Source: Ruminococcus sp. UBA1780 (lineage in GTDB: Bacteria > Bacillota > Clostridia > Oscillospirales > Ruminococcaceae). Taken from it: DNA of 5,839 nucleotides. This document shows positions 1 through 5,839 of the stretch, one piece after another. The notes under the pieces are model-generated. The model was not told the origin of the DNA and searched no databases. It was given only the letters and a program-made list of their open reading frames with translations. The position numbers and the translations under genes were made by a program. The stretch is from the NCBI GenBank assembly GCA_002315235.1, contig DCGK01000062.1, positions 1 through 5,839 on the forward strand, given 5' to 3'. Positions within the stretch are counted from its first letter, which is position 1. Each line of letters begins with the position of its first letter.

Positions 1-1068
1 GGTTCTTTCACCCATAAGATACGGCAGATAAATAAGCTTGTCTGAACCGATTTTAATTTCTTCTGCCATCTTATCCATAAGACAGTACTCGTTCACACCC
101 TGCTTTTCAGCCTCTTCCATGATATCCTTACAGAAGTTGTCACGAAACCACTTAAGGGAAAGACCTGCAGCCTGAGTTACTCCCATGATGTGCCAGCATC
201 CCGGTACTGCACAGCAGAATGTATGCACTCTGCCCTTAGGGTCAATCTGAACTGAAGATGTATGAGCAAATACAACACCGCTTGTTCCGATTGTTGTAAA
301 TGCCTTACCGTCAGAAACTATACCTGTTCCTACGGCAGCAGCAGCATTGTCGCCTGCACCGCCGACTACCGGAGTACCGGCCTTAAGTCCTGTAAGTGCC
401 GCAATGCTATCTGTAATATAACCTGTTATTTCAGGTGATTCATAAACCTTAGCAAGAAGTGACCTGTCAATTTCAAGCTTTTCAAGCACTTCGTCCGACC
501 AGCATCTGTTCGGTACATCGAGAAGCTGCATACCTGAAGCATCAGAAACTTCAGTTGCATATTCTCCTGTAAGCATGAATCTTACATAATCCTTAGGAAG
601 GAGAATATGACGGCACTTTGCATAATTCTCAGGTTCGTTGTTTCTTACCCAGAGAATCTTGGAAGCTGTAAAGCCTGTAAGCGCAGGGTTTGCTGTAATT
701 TCGACAAGTCTCTCTGCGCCGACCTTTGATGTGATTTCCTCACATTCCTTTGCTGTACGCTGGTCGCACCAGATGATTGACTTACGGATTACGTCATTGT
801 TTTCGTCGAGCATTACAAGGCCGTGCATCTGTCCTGAAAGACCAACACCTGCAATGTCGTCAGCGTTCACACCGCTTTCTGACACTATTTTTTTAATAGT
901 GTCAACGGCTGCGTTGTACCAGTCAGCAGGCTCCTGCTCTGCATAACCGTTTTTCTCCTGATAAAGAGGATATTCAACGGTTGCAGAAGCCATAACCTTT
1001 CCTGTTTCATCAAACAGAACTGATTTTGTGCCGCTGGTGCCAATATCAACACCTATAGCGTATTTCAT
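1..1068 (-). CDS. xylB: Xylulokinase, 3' end cut by window edge
   Basis: This enzyme phosphorylates D-xylulose with ATP to D-xylulose 5-phosphate in the cytoplasm, the last committed step before the pentose phosphate pathway. The frame is open for 356 codons and runs off the window edge. Family members are about 490-500 residues, so roughly the last 140 are missing. FGGY-kinase marks are clear. The N-terminal phosphate-binding motif reads MKYAIGVDIGTSGTK, with Asp8. The substrate motif GLSGQMHG contains Met81-His82. The second-domain motif GAGDNAAAAVGTG contains Asp240, matching the catalytic base Asp233 of E. coli XylB. The visible part ends in YLPYLMGERT, a conserved xylulokinase stretch. 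The start is fixed by GGAGG six bases upstream. The gene begins 16 bp after xylA stops, so the two are probably co-transcribed and may be translationally coupled. Other FGGY kinases are possible in principle, but the GQMHG motif and the xylA neighbour make xylulokinase very likely. Confidence 0.96.
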   Translation of the reverse strand, partial: MKYAIGVDIGTSGTKSVLFDETGKVMASATVEYPLYQEKNGYAEQEPADWYNAAVDTIKKIVSESGVNADDIAGVGLSGQMHGLVMLDENNDVIRKSIIWCDQRTAKECEEITSKVGAERLVEITANPALTGFTASKILWVRNNEPENYAKCRHILLPKDYVRFMLTGEYATEVSDASGMQLLDVPNRCWSDEVLEKLEIDRSLLAKVYESPEITGYITDSIAALTGLKAGTPVVGGAGDNAAAAVGTGIVSDGKAFTTIGTSGVVFAHTSSVQIDPKGRVHTFCCAVPGCWHIMGVTQAAGLSLKWFRDNFCKDIMEEAEKQGVNEYCLMDKMAEEIKIGSDKLIYLPYLMGERT

Positions 1069-1074
1069 TTAATG

Positions 1075-1079
1075 CCTCC
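1075..1079 (-). promoter_or_regulatory. Ribosome binding site of xylB
   Basis: The minus strand reads GGAGG six bases before the xylB ATG. It lies entirely within the 16-bp gap after the xylA stop codon, so ribosomes finishing xylA are close to the next start. Confidence 0.85.
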
Positions 1080-1084
1080 GGAAA

Positions 1085-2401
1085 TTATAAGCTGAAAAGT
1101 ACGTTGTTTACGATAGCTTCAAGCATTTCCTGTCTGCCGCTTGTTACAGAGTCGATAACATCGCCCTTTTCAAGTGCATACTTTTCGAGGTCAGCAATTG
1201 AAGCCTTTCCTGAAATGATGTCAGCGCCGATACCCTGTGTCCATGATGAGTAACGGTCAGCAACGAAACTGTCAACTCTTCCGTCTTCGATAATCTTTGC
1301 TGCAGCTCTGAGACCGAGTGCAAATGTATCCATACCAGCAATGTATGAGTGGAAGATATCTTCAGCTGTGAATGAGCCTCTTCTTGCCTTTGAGTCGAAG
1401 TTAAGACCACCGTTTGTGAATCCGCCTGCCTTGAGTACTTCGAGCATGCAGAATGTAGCATCGTAAATATTTGTAGGGAACTGGTCTGTATCCCATCCGA
1501 GAAGTGTATCGCCCTGGTTAGCGTCGATTGAACCGAATACACCGTTGTCTCTTGCAACACGGAGCTCATGCTGGAATGTGTGCTGAGCAAGTGTAGCGTG
1601 GTTAGCTTCAATGTTCATCCTGAAATCCTTGTCAAGGCCGTACTTTCTTAAGAAACCGATAACCGTAGCTGTATCGAAGTCATACTGGTGCTTTGTTGGT
1701 TCCTTTGGCTTTGGTTCGATATAGAAGTCACCGTCAAATCCGATTGAACGTGCATAATCAACGGCCATTCTCATAAGACGAGCCATGTTGTCCTGTTCAA
1801 GCTTCATATCTGTGTTGAGGAGTGTTTCATAACCTTCACGGCCGCCCCAGAAAACGTAGCCCTTACCGCCGAGCTTAACTGTGCATTCAATAGCCTTCTT
1901 AATCTGAGCTGCTGCAAAAGCAAATACGTCAGCTGAAGGTGATGTGCCTGCACCGTGCATGTATCTTGGATTGTTAAAGCAGTTCGCAGTACCCCAGAGG
2001 AGCTTTTTGTCTGCGAGCTTTTCCTTCATATAGTCAGTGATTTCATCAAGTCTCTGGTTTGATTCAGCAAGTGATGAACCTTCAGGAGCAATGTCTCTGT
2101 CATGGAAGCAGTAGTAGTCGATAGAAAGCTTTTCCATGATTTCTGCTGCAGCGTCAACCTTAGCCTTAGCCTTTTCCATAGCGTCTTCAGCGCCCCAGTT
2201 CTTGTCAGTTGTACCAACACCGAACATGTCTGTACCGTCGCCGCCCATTGTGTGCCACCATGAAAGTGCAAACTTAAGATGTTCACGCATCTTCTTTCCG
2301 CAGATTACTTCATCCGGGTTATAGTACTTGAATGCGAGTGGGTTTGTGCTTGTCTTGCCTTCATACTTGATTTTGTCAATTCCTTTGAAAAATTCGCTCA
2401 T
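1085..2401 (-). CDS. xylA: Xylose isomerase (class II)
   Basis: This metal-dependent enzyme interconverts D-xylose and D-xylulose in the cytoplasm. The complete protein has 438 residues, the usual length of the long class II isomerases that carry an extra N-terminal segment. Active-site and metal residues are all present. His100 and Asp103 form the ring-opening pair in CFHDRD. VFWGGREGYE lies at 183-192. Glu229 and Lys231 lie in EPKPKEP. Glu265 and His268 lie in EANHATLA, Asp293 in SIDANQGD, Asp304 and Asp306 in GWDTDQFP, and Asp336 in LNFDSKAR. The start has AGGAG eight bases upstream. It sits 39 bp after the GH3 gene and 16 bp before xylB, inside the putative xylose operon. The sequence is very like the R. 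flavefaciens enzyme as I recall it, including the QHTFQHEL stretch where many class II enzymes have GHTFEHEL. No damage is seen. Function is secure; the taxonomic inference is softer. Confidence 0.99.
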   Translation of the reverse strand: MSEFFKGIDKIKYEGKTSTNPLAFKYYNPDEVICGKKMREHLKFALSWWHTMGGDGTDMFGVGTTDKNWGAEDAMEKAKAKVDAAAEIMEKLSIDYYCFHDRDIAPEGSSLAESNQRLDEITDYMKEKLADKKLLWGTANCFNNPRYMHGAGTSPSADVFAFAAAQIKKAIECTVKLGGKGYVFWGGREGYETLLNTDMKLEQDNMARLMRMAVDYARSIGFDGDFYIEPKPKEPTKHQYDFDTATVIGFLRKYGLDKDFRMNIEANHATLAQHTFQHELRVARDNGVFGSIDANQGDTLLGWDTDQFPTNIYDATFCMLEVLKAGGFTNGGLNFDSKARRGSFTAEDIFHSYIAGMDTFALGLRAAAKIIEDGRVDSFVADRYSSWTQGIGADIISGKASIADLEKYALEKGDVIDSVTSGRQEMLEAIVNNVLFSL

Positions 2402-2409
2402 AATAATTT

Positions 2410-2414
2410 CTCCT
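2410..2414 (-). promoter_or_regulatory. Ribosome binding site of xylA
   Basis: The minus strand reads AGGAG eight bases before the xylA ATG, within the 39-bp AT-rich gap after the GH3 gene. I see no hairpin with a U-tract in this gap, so transcription probably runs through from the GH3 gene. Confidence 0.8.
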
Positions 2415-2440
2415 GTTAGATAATTTTTTTTAGTGTTTTA

Positions 2441-4504
2441 TTACTTTTCTATCTTAACAGATACAGTTTCCGTACCTGTAAGTTTTCTGCTGAGTTCATC
2501 AGGCTGTGAAATACCTGCATAGAGTGTGAATTCCTTTCCGGTAATCTCACGTGTTCCGTCTTCATGAACAACCTCGAATGATCTGTCTTCGATTTTTACT
2601 GTTACTGTTTTCTTTTCACCCTTCTTAAGGTTTATTCTCTTAAAACCGCAGAGACTGTAATTTTTAACAGCATCAGGTGATGTATCCTTAATATAGAACT
2701 GAACTACTTCGTCTGTGTCACGGCCGCCTGTATTTTCAACAGTGACTGAAGCTGAACCGTTACTGTATGTAAGATCTGAACATGTAACCTTTGAATAAGT
2801 AAGGCCATAACCAAAAGGATAAAGAATATTTTCTTCAGCATAACGGTATGTTCTGTTCTTCATACTGTAATCTGTAAATTCAGGGAGTCTGTCTGCATCC
2901 TCATAGAATGTTACAGGAAGCTTTCCTGAAGGTGAAACATCGCCGAAAATAATATTTGCAAGTGCAGTACCGCCGAACTGACCCGGATACCATGCATGAA
3001 TAAGTGCTGCACAGTCTTCCTCAGTGTTCATTGCGCTGCCTGCTGCATCCACTATGATAACCGGCTTTCCGACTGCTGTAACAGCCTTTACAAGCTTTCT
3101 CTGTGACTCAGGAAGTCTGAGATCCGGCTTGTCGCCTGAACAGAATTCGTTTCCTGTATCGCCTTCCTCACCTTCAAGTGTGGCATTAAGTCCGACGCAG
3201 AGAATAACAACATCGGAATTTTCTGCAGCAATTACTGCTTCGGCTATTCTGTCGTCAGCCATGCCAAGATTCATTACCCTGTCCTTAAAGAGCGCTGAAC
3301 CTTCAGAATGATGAATTCGTCCGTCAAAGGCATTTCTGATACCGTCAAGGAATGTTACATATTCATCAGCATGTCCGTTATAGTTTCCTTCAAGAGCTTC
3401 GCGGCTGTCCGCATTCGGTCCGATAACTGCAATTGTCTTTATGCTGTTTCTGTCAAGCGGAAGGATTCCGTTGTTTTTAAGAAGAACCATTGACTTTTCA
3501 GCACATTCAAGAGAAACCTTCTTGTGCTCAGCACATGAAACAACATCATAAGGTATGCTGTCAAATTCCGTGCTTTCTTCAAACATGCCGAGTCTTGCTC
3601 TTGTTCTCATTACATTTATGCATGCCTTTTTTATATCTTCTTCATTAATAAGACCTTCTTCAAGTGCTGTAAGAATGTGAAGATAGGTGTTGCCGCAGTT
3701 CAGGTCACATCCGGCCTTCAGAGCCATTGCTGCTGACTCAGGTGCTGTTTTTGTAACCTTGTGTGTTTCATGGAAGTCTCTGACAGCCCAGCAGTCAGAA
3801 ACAAAATATCCGTCGAAGTTCCAGTCCTTAAGTCTCTTCATGAAATATGTGTTCGCACATGAAGGTTCACCGTTTACCCTGTTGTAGGCCCCCATGACAC
3901 CTTCAGCCCTGGCATCTTCAATCAGTTCCCTGAAAGCATAAAGATAGGTTTCTTCCATATCCTTCTGTGATACTTCAGCATTAAACTCATGTCTTACATT
4001 TTCCGGTCCGCTGTGCACTGCCAGATGCTTTGCACAGGCAGCAGTCTTAAGAAACTCTCCGTCACCCTGAAGACCTCTTACAAATGCCGCACCAAGCTTA
4101 CCTGTAAGGAACGGATCTTCCCCGTAGGTTTCCTGTCCTCTTCCCCATCTCGGATCCCTGAATATGTTGATGTTTGGTGACCAGAGCGTAAGTCCCTTGT
4201 AAATATCCCTGTCGCCGTGAGCTGAATATGCATTGTACTTTGCACGTGCTTCAGTTGCAGTTACATCAGCTGCCTTCTGAAGAAGCTCATCGTCAAACAT
4301 CGCTGCCAGGCCTATTGCCTGAGGAAACATTGTTGCCGAGCCGGCTCTTGCAACGCCGTGAAGGCCTTCACTCCACCAGTTATATGCCTTAAGTCCTGCC
4401 TTTTCATTTGCAGGAGCATCATACTTAAGCTGTTCAGCCTGCTCCTCCACAGTCATTTTAGCAGTTACTTCTTCAGCCCTTCGCTGAAAATAATTTTTGT
4501 CCAT
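2441..4504 (-). CDS. Glycoside hydrolase family 3, probable intracellular beta-xylosidase
   Basis: The enzyme likely removes beta-D-xylose from the non-reducing end of xylo-oligosaccharides by a retaining mechanism. The 687-residue protein shows the three-part GH3 plan. An (alpha/beta)8 domain spans about 15-310, an alpha/beta sandwich about 335-565, and a fibronectin III-like domain about 590-665. The nucleophile should be Asp237 in YFVSDCWA. Substrate-pocket motifs include YNWWSEGLHGVAR (41-53), SPNINIFRDPRWGRGQETYG (109-128) and KHLAVHSGPE (159-168). NWWSEGLHG and GRGQET resemble beta-xylosidases more than beta-glucosidases. The acid/base should be a Glu in TLEGEEGD (442-449), but I cannot decide between Glu444 and Glu446. 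There is no signal peptide or membrane segment, so it acts on imported oligosaccharides. The start has GGAGGGG six bases upstream. Position just before xylA supports xylosidase activity; beta-glucosidase or alpha-arabinofuranosidase activity remains possible, as GH3 specificity is hard to read from sequence. Confidence 0.92.
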   Translation of the reverse strand: MDKNYFQRRAEEVTAKMTVEEQAEQLKYDAPANEKAGLKAYNWWSEGLHGVARAGSATMFPQAIGLAAMFDDELLQKAADVTATEARAKYNAYSAHGDRDIYKGLTLWSPNINIFRDPRWGRGQETYGEDPFLTGKLGAAFVRGLQGDGEFLKTAACAKHLAVHSGPENVRHEFNAEVSQKDMEETYLYAFRELIEDARAEGVMGAYNRVNGEPSCANTYFMKRLKDWNFDGYFVSDCWAVRDFHETHKVTKTAPESAAMALKAGCDLNCGNTYLHILTALEEGLINEEDIKKACINVMRTRARLGMFEESTEFDSIPYDVVSCAEHKKVSLECAEKSMVLLKNNGILPLDRNSIKTIAVIGPNADSREALEGNYNGHADEYVTFLDGIRNAFDGRIHHSEGSALFKDRVMNLGMADDRIAEAVIAAENSDVVILCVGLNATLEGEEGDTGNEFCSGDKPDLRLPESQRKLVKAVTAVGKPVIIVDAAGSAMNTEEDCAALIHAWYPGQFGGTALANIIFGDVSPSGKLPVTFYEDADRLPEFTDYSMKNRTYRYAEENILYPFGYGLTYSKVTCSDLTYSNGSASVTVENTGGRDTDEVVQFYIKDTSPDAVKNYSLCGFKRINLKKGEKKTVTVKIEDRSFEVVHEDGTREITGKEFTLYAGISQPDELSRKLTGTETVSVKIEK

Positions 4505-4510
4505 ATGCGA

Positions 4511-4517
4511 CCCCTCC
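4511..4517 (-). promoter_or_regulatory. Ribosome binding site of the GH3 gene
   Basis: The minus strand reads GGAGGGG six bases before the ATG. It supports the start at 4504 and lies in the 45-bp gap after the mutarotase-like gene, where no terminator is visible. Confidence 0.82.
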
Positions 4518-4549
4518 GCTGCTCAGCAAAAATATATTTATCCGCTGAA

Positions 4550-5398
4550 TTAATTTTTCTTAATTTCCCATACCTCGTTTATTACTGCCTTTTCACCCGG
4601 AGCATAATCTCTTTCGTCTCCGACTATCTCGCACTCAATAAAACTACCGTTGGTATATGTTTCAAAGTTACATCCGAAATCAGGATAACTGAATTCAGGA
4701 TTGTACTTTTCAAACCTCTTGATATATGTCTGGTTTCCGCATACATATCTTGCTTCGCCGGAAACGACATTAAGACCTACCTTGAAAGCTTCAGGAACTG
4801 AAGGATCCATCTTAAGTGTTACCCTGCCGTCCTCAAGGTTAAATCTGTTATCCTTAACCTTTGAGTAAGGCCAGAGAACAACTGTTCTGTTAGGAAGATA
4901 TCCTGTATCCTCCCTGTTAAGCTCAATATACTCAGTACCGCCAGGTGCAAGGCCGGTTATTGACCACGGAGCAAACTTAAGCGGTTTGTCCGAAACATTG
5001 CTTATAATATTTTTTACATTAAGCGTTTCGTCATCGTTGAAGCTGAGCTCTATAGTATACTGTGTTCCGAACGGAGTCGGTTCAGCAGCAAGAATAATCT
5101 TTTCACCGTCAGTCACTGCGCTGATTTTTGCGTTGTCCGGATAATATGTTTCAGGAACAATCTCAGGTGAACGCCAGAGTCTGTGTCCGCCGTATGTGTA
5201 CCATACACCGTAGCCTTCGACATTAAGACTGAAATCACGGTTAATATCTTCAAAAAGAATGTTCGCTTCACCCTTGAGTCCGTAGTAAAGAATTCTCGGA
5301 CCATATTCAAGAGATGCCATCAGCAGAACATTTTCTGTTTCGACGCAGAGACATCTGCCAAAATTTTTATATTCCTTCTCATAATTGATAAACTTCAT
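4550..5398 (-). CDS. Mutarotase-like (galactose mutarotase fold, DUF4380-type) protein
   Basis: This is probably a cytoplasmic sugar-binding or aldose 1-epimerase-like protein of 282 residues. The frame stays open upstream to an ATG at 5470. The ATG at 5398 is preferred because AGGAGG lies seven bases before it, and the extra 24 residues would overlap the likely promoter. The pattern is all-beta and mutarotase-like, with GGHRLWRSPE (70-79), a central LNVKNIISNVSD plus PLKFAPWSIT (126-148) and a C-terminal NFETYTNGSFIECE (244-257). I recognise GGHRLW..PE and the ending from the DUF4380 group by memory only. No signal peptide or membrane segment is seen. It is first in the operon, 45 bp before the GH3 gene. 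A xylose mutarotase role is an inference from context: GH3 releases beta-xylose, while xylose isomerase prefers the alpha form. The catalytic His/Glu pair of classical GalM cannot be assigned with confidence, so a binding-only role is possible. Confidence 0.72.
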   Translation of the reverse strand: MKFINYEKEYKNFGRCLCVETENVLLMASLEYGPRILYYGLKGEANILFEDINRDFSLNVEGYGVWYTYGGHRLWRSPEIVPETYYPDNAKISAVTDGEKIILAAEPTPFGTQYTIELSFNDDETLNVKNIISNVSDKPLKFAPWSITGLAPGGTEYIELNREDTGYLPNRTVVLWPYSKVKDNRFNLEDGRVTLKMDPSVPEAFKVGLNVVSGEARYVCGNQTYIKRFEKYNPEFSYPDFGCNFETYTNGSFIECEIVGDERDYAPGEKAVINEVWEIKKN

Positions 5399-5403
5399 AC
5401 ATA

Positions 5404-5411
5404 CTCCTCCT
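5404..5411 (-). promoter_or_regulatory. Ribosome binding site deciding the start of the mutarotase-like gene
   Basis: The minus strand reads AGGAGGAG ending five bases before the ATG at 5398. It is the strongest such site upstream of this frame and argues against the in-frame ATG at 5470, which has only AT-rich sequence before it. Confidence 0.85.
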
Positions 5412-5419
5412 GATATTTC

Positions 5420-5440
5420 CAGAGACCGCACCGGTCCCTG
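5420..5440 (-). promoter_or_regulatory. Stable hairpin in the 5' leader of the xylose operon
   Basis: As minus-strand RNA, CAGGGACCG pairs with CGGUCUCUG around a GUG loop, giving nine pairs including one G-U. It is GC-rich inside an AT-rich region and starts about seven bases after the predicted transcription start. It ends eight bases before the ribosome binding site. There is no U-tract, so it is not an intrinsic terminator. It may protect the mRNA 5' end or affect initiation; a DNA operator is the alternative. Confidence 0.55.
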
Positions 5441-5453
5441 CTTACTGTTTATA

Positions 5454-5459
5454 ATTATA
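5454..5459 (-). promoter_or_regulatory. Probable -10 box of the xylose operon promoter
   Basis: The minus strand has a perfect TATAAT about 55 bases before the first start codon of the operon. The position 17 bases upstream reads AAGTAA, which is a poor -35 box, and there is no extended -10 TG. That pattern would suit an activator-dependent promoter, consistent with the divergent AraC-type gene. A competing candidate is TTGCTG at 5526-5531 with TAATAT at 5503-5508, spaced 17 bases apart. Confidence 0.45.
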
Positions 5460-5463
5460 ATAT

Positions 5464-5497
5464 ATCGCAACCAATTTTACTTATCATATATTGCGAT
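5464..5497. repeat. Inverted repeat ATCGCAA / TTGCGAT, candidate operator
   Basis: Two perfect 7-base arms at 5464-5470 and 5491-5497 are separated by 20 bases. They flank the expected -35 region of the operon promoter, immediately upstream of its TATAAT. Arm starts are 27 bp apart. This is a candidate binding site for the divergent regulator or another factor; AT-rich sequence makes chance repeats common, so the evidence is moderate. Confidence 0.4.
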
Positions 5498-5512
5498 TAT
5501 TTATATTATTTG

Positions 5513-5531
5513 TTGCTCTATATCACAGCAA
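5513..5531. repeat. Short inverted repeat TTGCT-N9-AGCAA
   Basis: Five-base arms at 5513-5517 and 5527-5531 lie midway between the two divergent promoters. The TTGC core is shared with the TTGCGAT arm at 5491, 22 bp away in the same orientation. It may be another regulator site, but the arms are short. Confidence 0.25.
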
Positions 5532-5546
5532 TTTTCATTGAATATC

Positions 5547-5575
5547 TTGCATCACTCTGATATTTATGTTATAAT
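5547..5575 (+). promoter_or_regulatory. Promoter of the divergent AraC-type gene
   Basis: TTGCAT at 5547-5552 and a perfect TATAAT at 5570-5575 are separated by the optimal 17 bases. TGT directly before the -10 box gives an extended -10. Transcription should start near 5582, leaving a leader of about 90 bases before the regulator gene. This is the best housekeeping-type promoter in the window and suggests steady expression of the regulator. Confidence 0.72.
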
Positions 5576-5596
5576 TCAATAACAGAAATGCAAAAC

Positions 5597-5618
5597 GCTA
5601 ATCAAAATCAGCTTTTTT
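5597..5618 (+). terminator. Weak terminator-like hairpin in the regulator leader
   Basis: GCTAAT and ATCAGC can pair, with one A-C mismatch, around a four-base CAAA loop, and six T residues follow directly. It lies about 15-35 bases after the predicted start of the regulator transcript. The stem is short and AT-rich, so it may be inactive, or act as a leader attenuator. I do not read it as a terminator for any gene from the left, since the operon runs the other way. Confidence 0.25.
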
Positions 5619-5660
5619 ACAAGCAATTTATAATCATATATTATTATTAAAAAATGACAT

Positions 5661-5664
5661 GGAG
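5661..5664 (+). promoter_or_regulatory. Ribosome binding site of the AraC-type gene
   Basis: GGAG lies ten bases before the ATG at 5675. The in-frame ATG at 5654 has only A/T sequence upstream and would place this site inside the coding region, so 5675 is the better start. Confidence 0.6.
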
Positions 5665-5674
5665 TGAACAAATA

Positions 5675-5839
5675 ATGATTCAGAACCTCAATGGAGACTT
5701 CGAAACTGTCGAATACACCAACAACGGATTCATAATGATGTATGACAACGTCGAATACGAAGACTATCCGGTGCACTGGCACAACGCACTTGAAATCATA
5801 ATGCCGCTCGTAAACGGATTTACGGTTACCGCAGGAGGA
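5675..5839 (+). CDS. AraC-type regulator, N-terminal cupin part only
   Basis: Only the first 55 codons are in the window and the frame is open to its edge. The sequence VHWHNALEIIMPLVNGF (33-49) is typical of the sugar-sensing cupin arm of AraC/XylS regulators, with His34, His36 and Glu40 in the usual H.H...E layout. The C-terminal helix-turn-helix domain that would prove the class is outside the window. Full-length members are usually about 280-300 residues. The start at 5675 is chosen for GGAG ten bases upstream; an in-frame ATG at 5654 would add seven residues. It is divergent from the xylose operon with 276 bp between start codons, the common arrangement for a local regulator. It is therefore the likely xylose- or xylo-oligosaccharide-responsive controller of that operon, but the ligand is an inference. 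A cupin enzyme is a less likely alternative. Confidence 0.75.
   Translation, partial: MIQNLNGDFETVEYTNNGFIMMYDNVEYEDYPVHWHNALEIIMPLVNGFTVTAGG

Noticed and set aside
638..946. Plus-strand open frame of 102 codons inside xylB
   Set aside because: It is antisense to a well-conserved kinase frame and its composition resembles no known protein.
4515..4547. Direct repeat TCCGCTG at 4515-4521 and 4541-4547
   Set aside because: Seven bases repeated once, with one copy overlapping the ribosome binding site; too short to mean anything by itself.
4358..4801. Plus-strand open frame of 147 codons across the GH3 and mutarotase-like genes
   Set aside because: It is antisense to two well-supported coding regions and spans their junction; low-complexity Phe/Ser/Leu-rich translation is typical of a shadow frame.
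5399..5470. N-terminal extension of the mutarotase-like protein to an ATG at 5470
   Set aside because: The ATG at 5398 has a near-perfect ribosome binding site, while the upstream ATG lies upstream of the TATAAT box and would require translation through the leader hairpin.
5589..5604. Possible catabolite-response (cre) element, TGCAAAACGCTAATCA
   Set aside because: It has one extra base between the TG and the CG core compared with the CcpA consensus, and the right half matches only partly. Without the extra base it would be a fair match, so it is noted but not called.
5576..5782. Minus-strand open frame of 68 codons opposite the regulator start
   Set aside because: It overlaps the AraC-type gene and its promoter, has no recognisable domain, and looks like a shadow of the real coding strand.

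Overview
The window looks like chromosomal DNA from an anaerobic, fibre-degrading Firmicute, most likely a Ruminococcus close to R. flavefaciens. The basis is the xylose isomerase, which closely resembles the R. flavefaciens enzyme as I remember it. The moderate G+C content, strong GGAGG ribosome binding sites and AT-rich intergenic DNA also fit. No database search was possible, so the genus is an inference.

Layout: four genes lie head to tail on the minus strand, in transcription order from right to left. They are a sugar-mutarotase-like protein (4550-5398), a glycoside hydrolase family 3 enzyme, probably a beta-xylosidase (2441-4504), xylose isomerase xylA (1085-2401) and xylulokinase xylB (1-1068, cut by the window edge with its C-terminal part missing). 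The gaps are only 45, 39 and 16 bp, each gene has a good ribosome binding site, and no terminator is visible between them, so they look like one operon. To the right, a 276-bp AT-rich divergent intergenic region (5399-5674) separates the operon from a plus-strand AraC-type regulator (5675 to the edge), of which only the N-terminal cupin part is present.

How the genes fit together: none of the complete enzymes shows a signal peptide, so the pathway is probably cytoplasmic. Imported xylo-oligosaccharides would be cut by the GH3 enzyme. Family GH3 retains the anomeric configuration, so beta-D-xylose would be released. Xylose isomerase prefers alpha-D-xylopyranose, which gives a plausible job to the mutarotase-like protein. 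XylA then makes xylulose and XylB phosphorylates it for the pentose phosphate pathway. The divergent AraC-type protein is the obvious candidate regulator. No transporter lies within the window.

The region is mostly a recognisable xylose-utilisation locus and I see no wholly new system. The points worth a second look are the poorly characterised mutarotase-like protein, the repeats in the divergent control region, a strong hairpin near the likely 5' end of the operon mRNA, and a terminator-like structure in the leader of the regulator gene.
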